Shown piece by piece: positions 7,478 through 16,090 of a stretch of DNA of 32,269 nucleotides; position 1 is the stretch's first letter, and each line of letters opens with the position of its first letter. Made by a program: the position numbers and the translations under genes. The stretch is from Flavobacterium luteum (GTDB lineage: Bacteria > Bacteroidota > Bacteroidia > Flavobacteriales > Flavobacteriaceae): NCBI RefSeq assembly GCF_008806775.1, contig NZ_WAEM01000014.1, positions 1-32,269 of the forward strand. Direction: 5' to 3'. The notes under the pieces are model-generated. The model saw nothing but the letters and a program-made list of their open reading frames with translations. It was not told where the DNA came from and ran no database searches.

Positions 7478-10400
7478 ATGATGAGAAAAATAATATACCT
7501 TTCACTTATTTTATACTCTTTTGTTTGCTCAAGTCAACAAAAAGGAGACATAGCTATTAATTGGATCGAAAAAACTAAAGTTTCTTTTGGTAGTTATGAG
7601 TTAAATATTCCACAATTCAATCCTGATAATTTTGAATTTGACAGTTTTAAAAAACAACTTTTTTTTAAGATTAAACTCAATCTACCCTCTGAAATTGATG
7701 AAAACAACCTTCAAATTACAAATGTAGTTTATGAAAGCATTACCGATTTAGCACTAGGCGATTTAAACCTTAAAGTAATCCCTAATAGCATTAATGCCTC
7801 AATCAAAAGTCTCAAAGCTAGAAATAACTATTTTGCATTACTGACACTTTCTCCTATCATTAAAGACGCAAATGGTTTTAAAAAAATCAAATCATTTACA
7901 TACAGTATAAAAACAGCCAATTCTAATTCTAGAATAAAAAATAATGCAAGAACTAATCTTAATGGGATATCGAACTCAGTACTTTCAACTGGAGAATGGC
8001 ATCGTTTTTATGTCATAAAATCAGGTGCTTATTATATCAATAAAAGTTTTTTAAAACAAATGGGCGTTAGCACTGACGGCATTGATCCAAAGAAAATCAA
8101 GATATATGGAAATGGTGGCCGAATGATACCTCTTAAAAACAGTGATTATTATCCTGATGATTTAATAGAAAATGCTATTCAAGTAGTTGGAGAAAGTGAT
8201 GGCGTCTTTAACGACAACGATTATATTTTATTTTATGCAGAAGGAGTTGATAAATGGAATAATGAAAGCCAAACTACAAACAATTTATATGATAACAAAT
8301 CCTATTATTATATAAATACTCAAGGATTGGACGGAAAAAGAGTTCCTAATACAATTCAACCGGCAGAAAATAGAGACCTTATTATAAATACTTTTGATGA
8401 TTACCAATATTATGAAACTGATAAAGTAAATATAGTTAGACTTGGCAGAAGATGGTTAGGCGAACAATTTAGTATAGACAACGAACAAGATTTTGAGTTC
8501 AACATTCCTAATATAGTGACAACATCACCTGTTAGCATGACCGTCATTGGTGCGGCAATATCTCCTTCAAGCACCTCTTTCGAAGTAAAAGCGAACAATC
8601 AAATTGCTGGAACTATTTCTTTCTCTCAAATTGGAGGGTCAGCTGAAGCTGATTTATCAGATTTAAGTACGTCAATATCAGCTTCAGAAAAAATTACTGT
8701 TTCATTAAAATATGATAACAAAGGTGTACCTGATTCTAAAGGCTATCTTGATTACATTTTTTTAAAATCAAATCGAAACTTGAAAGGCTTTGGTAAACAG
8801 TTTAATTTTCAATACGATTTGGCCAGTTCGGCTCTTGGTATTGGAGAGTATCAAATAACTGATGCCTCTTCCATTCAACAAGTTTGGGATATTACCGATA
8901 TTTATAATGTAACAAAAATTGAAAATTCTAATCAGACTTTATTTACTTTTAAAGCTAATCTTGGGGAAACCAGAAAATACTTGGCAGTAGATTTAAATGA
9001 TTTATATACTCCGTTAAAGGACTCACAAACTGCAGTTGCGAATCAAAATTTAAAAGGAACTATATTTAATGATACTCAAGGTAAATTTCAAGATATTGAT
9101 TATATTATAATTTGTCCAAGATTTTTAACAAATCAGGCAGAAAAACTAGCAAATTTCCATCGAAAATATTCTAATTTAAATGTTAAAGTTGTTAATTTAG
9201 AAACAATTTATCCAGAATTTTCTTCAGGAAAACAAGACATTGGTGCGATTAGAAATTTTATTAAGTATGTTTATTTTAATGCTTCTTCCCCTGAAAAAAG
9301 AATACAATATCTAAATCTTTTTGGCGACGCATCCTATGATTTTAAGAATCGTGTTTCTATAAACGGTAACATTGTGCCTATATATCATGCTCTTAGTAGC
9401 TTTACAACAGGAGAATCGTCGTTTGCATCTGATGATTTTTTTGGAATGATGGATGAAAATGAAGGCAACATAGATATTTCAGAAGGCGGTTTAGACATTG
9501 CTGTAGGGAGAATGATTGCAAATACTACTTTACAAGCTGATGAGTTAGTAAATAAAGTTATTGAATACCACGACATTAAATCGTATGGAAATTGGAGAAA
9601 TAATATAGTAGTTGTATCCGATGATTCAGATAAAACAAGTGATAGAAGTTTACAATCAAGAATTAATAATATGGCTGACAAAATTGTCTTAGAAAAGCCG
9701 TTCTTTAATCTAAATAAAATATTGTTAGACTCCTATGTTCAGGAAACCTCAGCTGGTGGAGCGAGGTACCCTAAAGCACGTCAGGAACTATTTAATGCTT
9801 TTGAAAAAGGGGCATTGGTTTTTAATTATCTAGGACATGGTGGTGAAGACGGCCTTTCACAAGAAAGAATTTGGGAAAAATCAGATGGTCAAAATTTAAG
9901 CAACCGCTATAAATATCCATTGTTTATAACCATAACCTGCGATTTTTCGAGATTTGACAATCCTTTTAGACCAACGGCTGGAGAATATACGTATTGGAAT
10001 CCTAAAGGCGGTGCCATATCAATGATTACTACAATTCGTGAAATAGGACAAACCACAGGAGAAAACTTTAATGATGTTTTGGCACGTTACCTCTTTTCTT
10101 ACGGTTCAAATGAATATACTTCGATAGCTGAGTCACTACGATTGGCTAAAAATAATTTTGGCCCAAGAACAGATGTTGTTTTTTATTTAGGAGATCCAGC
10201 TTTAAAACTAGATGTCCCTCAGCCAAAAATAAATCTTACTAAAGTAAATGACTTGCCAATTTCAGGACCCGTTGATGATTTTAAATCATTAGCCTATGTA
10301 AAACTTGCTGGAGAAGTTACAGATGAAAACAATAATCCTTTGTCAAGTTACAATGGGGAATTATCAGTTCAGATTTTCGATAAAAACATCATGAGAACAA

Positions 10401-11305
10401 CTCTTGATAATGACAATAATAGCCCTGCGATAAATTTTAATACATTAGGAGAAACTATTTTTAGAGGAAATGCTACGATTACAAACGGACAATTCGAGTT
10501 TGGTTTTGTAGTACCAAGAGACATATCGATTCCGGTAAATAATGGCAGAATAAGTTTTTACGGAAAAAGAGATGAAATACTATTAGACAAAACTGGTTTT
10601 GATACTTCTATTAGAATTGGTGGTGTAAATCAAAATGCAGTCGCCGACAAAACAAACCCTACCGTTAGGCTATTTATGAATGATCAAACTTTTATATCTG
10701 GAGGAATTACCAATGAATCTCCACTTTTTTTAGCCTTTCTTGAAGATGAAAACGGTATAAATACCGCTAGTGGGATAGGTCACGACATTATTGCCATTTT
10801 AGATGGAGATGAAAATAACCCAATTAAACTGAACGATTATTACGAAACTGAATTAGACGATTACAAGAAAGGGAAGCTGAAATTTCCTTTTAGAAATCTG
10901 GCTAAAGGTTTGCATACTATAACTTTTAAGGCTTGGGATGTTTATAACAATCCTGTAACTTCAGAAATTCAGTTTATTGTTGTTGGAGATGAATCCATAA
11001 CGCTGACAAATGTTTTAAATTATCCCAATCCGTTTGTAAATTACACACAATTTTGGTTTACTCATAACCGCCCTTTCGAACCATTGGAAGTTCAAGTACA
11101 AATTATGACCATTACTGGAAAAATAGTATGGACAAAAAATCAAACAATAACTACTGACGGGTTTCTTTCAAGAGAAATTACTTGGGATGGTAAAGATGAC
11201 TTTGGCGATAAAATCGGGAAAGGTACTTATGTCTATAAACTAACGGTAAAATCAACACTGACAAATTCTAAAACAGAAAAATTTGAAAAACTTGTCATAC
11301 TTTAA
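7478..11305 (+). CDS. porU: Type IX secretion system sortase PorU (C25 peptidase family)
   Basis: PorU is the surface protease that removes the C-terminal sorting domain from T9SS cargo and joins the cargo to anionic LPS or releases it. The 1,275-residue length is typical. It has an N-terminal signal peptide ending near CSSQQ, an N-terminal beta region, a gingipain-like C25 domain with YLGHGGEDG (His at about residue 787) and the nucleophile segment ITCDFSRFDNP (Cys at about 821), and an Ig-like region. It ends in a sorting-domain-like beta sandwich with NVLNYPNPFVN and GKGTYVYKLTV. Both catalytic residues are present, so the enzyme looks active. The gene is 37 bp upstream of porV on the same strand and divergent from gldJ, a conserved flavobacterial arrangement. 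The second Met codon is an equally possible start. Confidence 0.96.
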   Translation: MMRKIIYLSLILYSFVCSSQQKGDIAINWIEKTKVSFGSYELNIPQFNPDNFEFDSFKKQLFFKIKLNLPSEIDENNLQITNVVYESITDLALGDLNLKVIPNSINASIKSLKARNNYFALLTLSPIIKDANGFKKIKSFTYSIKTANSNSRIKNNARTNLNGISNSVLSTGEWHRFYVIKSGAYYINKSFLKQMGVSTDGIDPKKIKIYGNGGRMIPLKNSDYYPDDLIENAIQVVGESDGVFNDNDYILFYAEGVDKWNNESQTTNNLYDNKSYYYINTQGLDGKRVPNTIQPAENRDLIINTFDDYQYYETDKVNIVRLGRRWLGEQFSIDNEQDFEFNIPNIVTTSPVSMTVIGAAISPSSTSFEVKANNQIAGTISFSQIGGSAEADLSDLSTSISASEKITVSLKYDNKGVPDSKGYLDYIFLKSNRNLKGFGKQFNFQYDLASSALGIGEYQITDASSIQQVWDITDIYNVTKIENSNQTLFTFKANLGETRKYLAVDLNDLYTPLKDSQTAVANQNLKGTIFNDTQGKFQDIDYIIICPRFLTNQAEKLANFHRKYSNLNVKVVNLETIYPEFSSGKQDIGAIRNFIKYVYFNASSPEKRIQYLNLFGDASYDFKNRVSINGNIVPIYHALSSFTTGESSFASDDFFGMMDENEGNIDISEGGLDIAVGRMIANTTLQADELVNKVIEYHDIKSYGNWRNNIVVVSDDSDKTSDRSLQSRINNMADKIVLEKPFFNLNKILLDSYVQETSAGGARYPKARQELFNAFEKGALVFNYLGHGGEDGLSQERIWEKSDGQNLSNRYKYPLFITITCDFSRFDNPFRPTAGEYTYWNPKGGAISMITTIREIGQTTGENFNDVLARYLFSYGSNEYTSIAESLRLAKNNFGPRTDVVFYLGDPALKLDVPQPKINLTKVNDLPISGPVDDFKSLAYVKLAGEVTDENNNPLSSYNGELSVQIFDKNIMRTTLDNDNNSPAINFNTLGETIFRGNATITNGQFEFGFVVPRDISIPVNNGRISFYGKRDEILLDKTGFDTSIRIGGVNQNAVADKTNPTVRLFMNDQTFISGGITNESPLFLAFLEDENGINTASGIGHDIIAILDGDENNPIKLNDYYETELDDYKKGKLKFPFRNLAKGLHTITFKAWDVYNNPVTSEIQFIVVGDESITLTNVLNYPNPFVNYTQFWFTHNRPFEPLEVQVQIMTITGKIVWTKNQTITTDGFLSREITWDGKDDFGDKIGKGTYVYKLTVKSTLTNSKTEKFEKLVIL

Positions 11306-11342
11306 TTAAATACTATATTTGTAAACTTTTTAAAAATTAAGA

Positions 11343-12530
11343 ATGAAAAAAATTGCAACAGTTCTAATCTGTTTATTAATAATCCCATTTTCAAAAGCTC
11401 AGGAAAGAGTAATCACTACAGGAGTTCCTTTTTTATTAGTAGCTGGTGATGCGCGAGCAGCAGGTATGGCTGACAATGGAGTTGCCACTTCTGCCGATGT
11501 TTATTCCCAACAATGGAATCCAGCAAAATATGCTTTTTCATTAGATAAACAAGGATTTTCAGTAAGCTATACTCCCTACTTGGTTGAGTTGGTAAATGAT
11601 ATTTCACTTAGCCAAGTTACTTATTTTAACAAAATTAACGAACAAAGTGCTTTTGCATCCAGCATCCGATATTTTAGTTTAGGAGAAATTGAGTTAAGAA
11701 ATGAAGCTGAAGATGTACCAAACGTAGTAAAACCATCAGAATTTGCTATAGATTTATCTTATGCATTGAAACTTAGTGAACGTTTCTCAATGTCTGTTGG
11801 GGGTCGTTTTATTAGGTCGAATTTACAAATACCAACAGAAGGAAAAAGTTCTGTAGCGGCTAATTCATTTGCCGTTGATGTTTCTGGATTTTATCAATCT
11901 GAACAAACTGCCTTTACTGATTTTGACGGAAGATGGCGGTTTGGTTTCAACTTTCAAAACATGGGTCCTAAAATCAATTATGACCAAACACAAGATTCTA
12001 CTGTCGGATCAAACTTTTTACCATCAAACATGAAAATAGGTGGCGGATTTGATTTTATTTTAGATGACTACAACAAAGTAGGATTGAATCTAGAATTTAA
12101 TAAACTATTAGTGCCAACACCTCAAAGTGCTGATTTAAATGGAGATGGAGAAGAGGATTCAAATCAAGAAGAAATTGACTTAAGAAACAAAAATCAAATC
12201 GAATACAACAAAATTGGTTGGACTGAAGGTATCTTTAAATCTTTTGGTGATGCGCCAGATGGTTTGAGTGAAGAATTAAAAGAATTTACCTATTCAGTAG
12301 GTGCAGAATATATGTATCAAGATTCGTTTGCCTTTCGTTTAGGGTATTTCAATGAAAGCCCACTAAAAGGTGCACGACGCTTTTTATCGCTAGGTACAGG
12401 TTTTACTTATAATGTTATAAAAATTGATGTTTCTTATTTGTTTTCTGCTTCAAGAGTAAAAAATCCTTTAGAAAATACGCTACGGTTTTCTCTTAGTTTT
12501 GCATTTGGAGACAAATATGATGAGTACTAA
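11343..12530 (+). CDS. porV: Type IX secretion outer-membrane shuttle PorV
   Basis: PorV (also called LptO) is a 14-strand outer-membrane barrel that collects type A cargo from the SprA/Sov translocon and delivers it to PorU. The 395-residue product has a signal peptide ending SKAQ, the characteristic N-terminal block GVPFLLVAGDARAAGMADNG with SADVYSQQWNPAKYAF, alternating beta strands, and a C-terminal strand ending in aromatic and charged residues. An acidic loop near 255-270 (NGDGEEDSNQEEID) is a lineage-specific insertion between strands. It is 37 bp downstream of porU with no terminator between, so the two are probably co-transcribed. A hairpin terminator follows. Confidence 0.95.
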   Translation: MKKIATVLICLLIIPFSKAQERVITTGVPFLLVAGDARAAGMADNGVATSADVYSQQWNPAKYAFSLDKQGFSVSYTPYLVELVNDISLSQVTYFNKINEQSAFASSIRYFSLGEIELRNEAEDVPNVVKPSEFAIDLSYALKLSERFSMSVGGRFIRSNLQIPTEGKSSVAANSFAVDVSGFYQSEQTAFTDFDGRWRFGFNFQNMGPKINYDQTQDSTVGSNFLPSNMKIGGGFDFILDDYNKVGLNLEFNKLLVPTPQSADLNGDGEEDSNQEEIDLRNKNQIEYNKIGWTEGIFKSFGDAPDGLSEELKEFTYSVGAEYMYQDSFAFRLGYFNESPLKGARRFLSLGTGFTYNVIKIDVSYLFSASRVKNPLENTLRFSLSFAFGDKYDEY

Positions 12531-12558
12531 ATAGCATTTTAAATATAAAATTATAAAT

Positions 12559-12595
12559 ATCCAAATTTCGAATTATCGTAATTTGGATTTTTTTA
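12559..12595 (+). terminator. Terminator after porV
   Basis: ATCCAAATT (12559-12567) pairs perfectly with AATTTGGAT (12580-12588) and is followed by TTTTTT. It closes the porU-porV unit. Confidence 0.8.
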
Positions 12596-12697
12596 TGTTA
12601 AAAACAGGTAATCTAGTAATAAAAACAAAAATTAGAAGAAAAATTTGTTTAATTTGGCAATCCGAAAATTATAATAAAAAATAATATATTCTTATAC

Positions 12698-13180
12698 ATG
12701 AAAGAAATTAGTATTACAACGAAATTTTCAAGTTATGATTCACTTAACGAATTACCTTCAGATATACAAGATTTAATGGATCAAGCCATAGCCATACGAA
12801 AAAAAGCGTATGCACCGTATTCAAAATTTAGAGTTGGAGCCGCTATTTTATTGGATAACGGAAAAATAGTTTTAGGATCTAATCAAGAAAATGCGGCCTA
12901 CCCTTCAGGGCTTTGTGCAGAACGAGTAGCTATTTTTCAAGCAGGTGCTATTTATCCTGATGCAAAAATTTTAAAAATGGCAATTACAGCAGCTTCTGAT
13001 ACAAATACTACATCCACTCCTATTCCGCCATGCGGCGGATGCAGACAAACCATTTCAGAATACGAATTCAAACAAGAGCAACCTATTGAAATTTATTTTA
13101 TGGGCGAAATTGGCGTGATTTATAAATCAGATTCCTTAAAAAATCTACTCCCTTTCATGTTTGATAAAAACTTCTTGTAA
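12698..13180 (+). CDS. cdd: Cytidine deaminase
   Basis: Cytidine deaminase converts cytidine and deoxycytidine to uridine and deoxyuridine in pyrimidine salvage. The 160-residue product has the homotetrameric short-form layout: YAPYSKFRVGAA, then LCAERVAIFQAGA with Cys73 as zinc ligand and Glu75 as proton shuttle, then PPCGGCRQ with zinc ligands Cys112 and Cys115. All four key residues are present. An N-terminal extension of about 35 residues precedes the core, common in flavobacterial homologues. It is flanked by the porV terminator and by a 167-bp gap before pdhA, so it may be its own unit or lead into the pdh genes. Confidence 0.95.
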   Translation: MKEISITTKFSSYDSLNELPSDIQDLMDQAIAIRKKAYAPYSKFRVGAAILLDNGKIVLGSNQENAAYPSGLCAERVAIFQAGAIYPDAKILKMAITAASDTNTTSTPIPPCGGCRQTISEYEFKQEQPIEIYFMGEIGVIYKSDSLKNLLPFMFDKNFL

Positions 13181-13347
13181 AAAAGCTAAAAACTACGATT
13201 TAAATTTTAGTTCTAACTCGGAAAGTAGTATTTTTGCTTTTCGCAAATTGGAGTACAATTTAAGTTGAAGGAAATAACTACATTCTTATATTCAAACAAT
13301 TTTAAATTTACTATTACAAAAACTGTTTAGCAAAGAAAATTAGCCAA

Positions 13348-14349
13348 ATGAAAGAAGTTACAAAAGAAGTTTATTTAAAGTGGTACGAAGATATGCTGCT
13401 TTGGAGAAAGTTTGAAGACAAATTAGCAGCACTTTATATTCAACAAAAAATAAGAGGATTTCTTCACTTATATAATGGTCAGGAAGCCGTTTTGGCGGGT
13501 GCTTTGCATGTTATGGAATTAGGCGGAAAAGACAAAATGATTACTGCTTACAGAAATCACGTTCAACCCATAGGAATGGGAGTTGACCCTAGAAGAGTAA
13601 TGGCAGAATTGATGGGAAAAGTAACCGGGACATCAAAAGGAATGGGCGGTTCAATGCATATTTTTTCTAAAGAGCACGGGTTTTATGGAGGTCACGGAAT
13701 TGTAGGTGCTCAAATACCTGTAGGAGCAGGAATGGCATTTGCCGATAAATATTTTGAAACTGGCGGCGTAACCCTTACCTATTTTGGTGATGGCGCAGCA
13801 CGTCAAGGTTCACTTCACGAAGCTTTTAATATGGCGATGTTATGGAAACTTCCTGTAGTATTCATTGTTGAAAATAATGGATATGCAATGGGAACTTCTG
13901 TAGAAAGAACTGCTAATCATACTGATATTTGGAAACTAGGTTTAGGATATGAAATGCCTTGCGGACCTGTAGACGGAATGAATCCTATAAAAGTTGCTGA
14001 AGCCATGCACGAAGCTATGGAACGAGCACGTCGTGGTGACGGACCAACTTTTTTAGAAATGAAAACGTATCGTTACAGAGGACACTCTATGTCTGATGCA
14101 CAACTATACCGTTCTAAAGATGAAGTAGAAGAATACAAAAAAATTGATCCTATTACACAAGTTTTAGATGTTATAAAAGATCAGAAATATGCTACCGATG
14201 CTGAGATTGAAATTATAGATCAAAGAGTTAAAGATTTAGTAGAAGAATGTGTAACATTTGCTGAAGAATCTCCTTTCCCAGAAATACAACAATTGTATGA
14301 CGTAGTCTATGAAGAAAAAAATTATCCATTTTTACCACACAAACTATAA
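13348..14349 (+). CDS. pdhA: Pyruvate dehydrogenase E1 component, alpha subunit
   Basis: This is the thiamine-diphosphate-binding alpha subunit of the heterotetrameric E1, which decarboxylates pyruvate and transfers the acetyl group to the E2 lipoyl arm. The 333-residue product carries the thiamine-diphosphate motif from GDGAARQGSLHEAFNMA (GDG at 147-149) to ENNGYAMGT (Asn176-Asn177), with the expected spacing of about 30. It also has the phosphorylation-loop region TYRYRGHSMSDAQLYRS and the early GQEAVLAG block. It is 7 bp upstream of the E2 gene, so the two are clearly co-transcribed. The beta subunit (pdhB) is not in the window, so E1 must be completed by a gene encoded elsewhere. Confidence 0.95.
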   Translation: MKEVTKEVYLKWYEDMLLWRKFEDKLAALYIQQKIRGFLHLYNGQEAVLAGALHVMELGGKDKMITAYRNHVQPIGMGVDPRRVMAELMGKVTGTSKGMGGSMHIFSKEHGFYGGHGIVGAQIPVGAGMAFADKYFETGGVTLTYFGDGAARQGSLHEAFNMAMLWKLPVVFIVENNGYAMGTSVERTANHTDIWKLGLGYEMPCGPVDGMNPIKVAEAMHEAMERARRGDGPTFLEMKTYRYRGHSMSDAQLYRSKDEVEEYKKIDPITQVLDVIKDQKYATDAEIEIIDQRVKDLVEECVTFAEESPFPEIQQLYDVVYEEKNYPFLPHKL

Positions 14350-14356
14350 TTAAATT

Positions 14357-16003
14357 ATGGCAAAAATTATCACCATGCCACGCTTAAGTGATACTATGAC
14401 CGAAGGTGTTGTAGCAAAATGGCTTAAGAAAGTGGGCGATAAAATTAGCGAAGGAGACATCTTAGCAGAAATTGAAACTGACAAAGCAACGATGGAATTT
14501 GAATCGTTCAATTCTGGAACACTTTTACATATTGGGCTTCAAGAAGGAGAAACAGCACCTGTTGATTCTCTTTTAGCAATTATAGGAGCAGAAGGAGAAG
14601 ACATAACACCTTTACTTCATTTGGGCAGACCGACAAGTGCATCAGCAACTGAAGCAGTAGATAATACTAAAGAAGAAGCAAAAGAAGAACAAACAATCGC
14701 GAGTCCAGCGGTGGCAACTGCAGAAATTCCAAAAGGAGTTATTGTAGTAACTATGCCAAGATTGAGTGATACTATGACTGACGGAACGGTAGCCACTTGG
14801 TTAAAAAAAGTAGGGGATACGGTTGCCGAAGGAGACATTTTAGCTGAAATTGAAACCGACAAAGCAACGATGGAATTTGAATCGTTTAATGCAGGTACTT
14901 TATTATTTATTGGAGTTCAAGAAGGACAAACAGCTCCTGTTGACAGTTTATTAGCTATTATTGGACCAGCTGGCACTGACGTTTCTGGAATCGCACAAAA
15001 TTATAGCAAAGGAGAAGTTCCAGCTGCAGCTACTGCTGAAAAAGCAGAAACTCCTGTTGCAGTTGCCGAAAAAACTGAAGAAGCCATACAAGTAGTTTCA
15101 GACGGAAGAAGAATATTCATTTCACCATTAGCGAAAAAAATTGCTGAACAAAAAGGCATCAATATAGCTCTGGTGAAAGGTTCTGGTGAAAACGGACGTA
15201 TCGTAAAAAGCGATATCGAGAATTTTGTACCAACTGTTGCTAGTGCTCCACAAGCTTCTAGCGCAGCGCCAATACAAAAAGCAGAAACTCCTGTTGCAAA
15301 ACCATATGTTCCATCTGGTGAAGTATTTACAGAAGAAATCAAGAATTCGCAAATGCGAAAAATTATTGCTAAACGTTTAGCAGAATCTTTATTTACAGCT
15401 CCTCACTACAACCTAGTAATCGAGGTAACTATGGATGAGGCTATGAAATCGAGAGCTACTATTAATAGTGTTCCTGATACCAAAGTTTCGTTTAACGATA
15501 TGGTAATAAAAGCATGCGCTATTGCATTAAAAAAACATCCAAAAATCAACTCACAATGGTCAGCAGATGCTATCACTATAAACTATCATGTGAATATTGG
15601 TGTAGCAGTTGCGGTTGAAGATGGACTAGTGGTTCCTGTATTACCATTTACAGACGGAATGAGCTTATCTCAAATAGGTGCTAGTGTGAGAGATCTTGCA
15701 GGAAGAGCGAAAAACAAAAAACTATTACCTAGCGAAATGGAAGGTAGTACGTTTACAATTTCAAACCTTGGAATGTTTGGTATCACGGAGTTTAACTCTA
15801 TCATCAACCAACCGAATTCTGCCATACTATCTGTAGGAGCGATTGTTGAGAAACCCGTGGTTAAAAACGGACAAATTGTAGTAGGAAATACCATGATGCT
15901 TTCATTGGCTTGTGATCACCGTACGATTGATGGTGCAACTGGAGCACAATTTTTACAAACGCTGAAACAATATATTGAAAACCCAGTGACAATGCTGGCT
16001 TAA
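14357..16003 (+). CDS. pdhC: Pyruvate dehydrogenase E2, dihydrolipoamide acetyltransferase
   Basis: E2 forms the core of the pyruvate dehydrogenase complex and transfers acetyl groups to CoA. The 548-residue protein has two N-terminal lipoyl domains with near-identical IETDKATMEFESF motifs (lipoylated Lys43 and Lys169). Flexible Ala/Glu-rich linkers are followed by a peripheral subunit-binding domain near 254-290 (IFISPLAKKIAEQKG to GRIVKSDIENF). The catalytic domain contains SFNDMVIKA and ends with DHRTIDGATGAQFL, where His521 and Asp525 are the expected catalytic residues. The linker after the first lipoyl domain holds LLHLGRPTSASATEA, an unusual insertion. It follows pdhA by 7 bp and ends at a strong terminator. 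It could be listed as aceF, but the co-transcribed E1 alpha supports the pyruvate enzyme. Confidence 0.95.
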   Translation: MAKIITMPRLSDTMTEGVVAKWLKKVGDKISEGDILAEIETDKATMEFESFNSGTLLHIGLQEGETAPVDSLLAIIGAEGEDITPLLHLGRPTSASATEAVDNTKEEAKEEQTIASPAVATAEIPKGVIVVTMPRLSDTMTDGTVATWLKKVGDTVAEGDILAEIETDKATMEFESFNAGTLLFIGVQEGQTAPVDSLLAIIGPAGTDVSGIAQNYSKGEVPAAATAEKAETPVAVAEKTEEAIQVVSDGRRIFISPLAKKIAEQKGINIALVKGSGENGRIVKSDIENFVPTVASAPQASSAAPIQKAETPVAKPYVPSGEVFTEEIKNSQMRKIIAKRLAESLFTAPHYNLVIEVTMDEAMKSRATINSVPDTKVSFNDMVIKACAIALKKHPKINSQWSADAITINYHVNIGVAVAVEDGLVVPVLPFTDGMSLSQIGASVRDLAGRAKNKKLLPSEMEGSTFTISNLGMFGITEFNSIINQPNSAILSVGAIVEKPVVKNGQIVVGNTMMLSLACDHRTIDGATGAQFLQTLKQYIENPVTMLA

Positions 16004-16023
16004 TATTATATTTTTATAAATGG

Positions 16024-16057
16024 AATCCCGTTTTATTTTAATAAGACGGGATTTTTT
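16024..16057 (+). terminator. Terminator after pdhC
   Basis: AATCCCGTTTTATT and AATAAGACGGGATT form a long hairpin with one G-T pair, followed by TTTTT. It closes the pdhA-pdhC unit before the acyltransferase gene. Confidence 0.9.
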
Positions 16058-16090
16058 ATATATTAGTAATTTAAATTAAAATGCCCAAAG

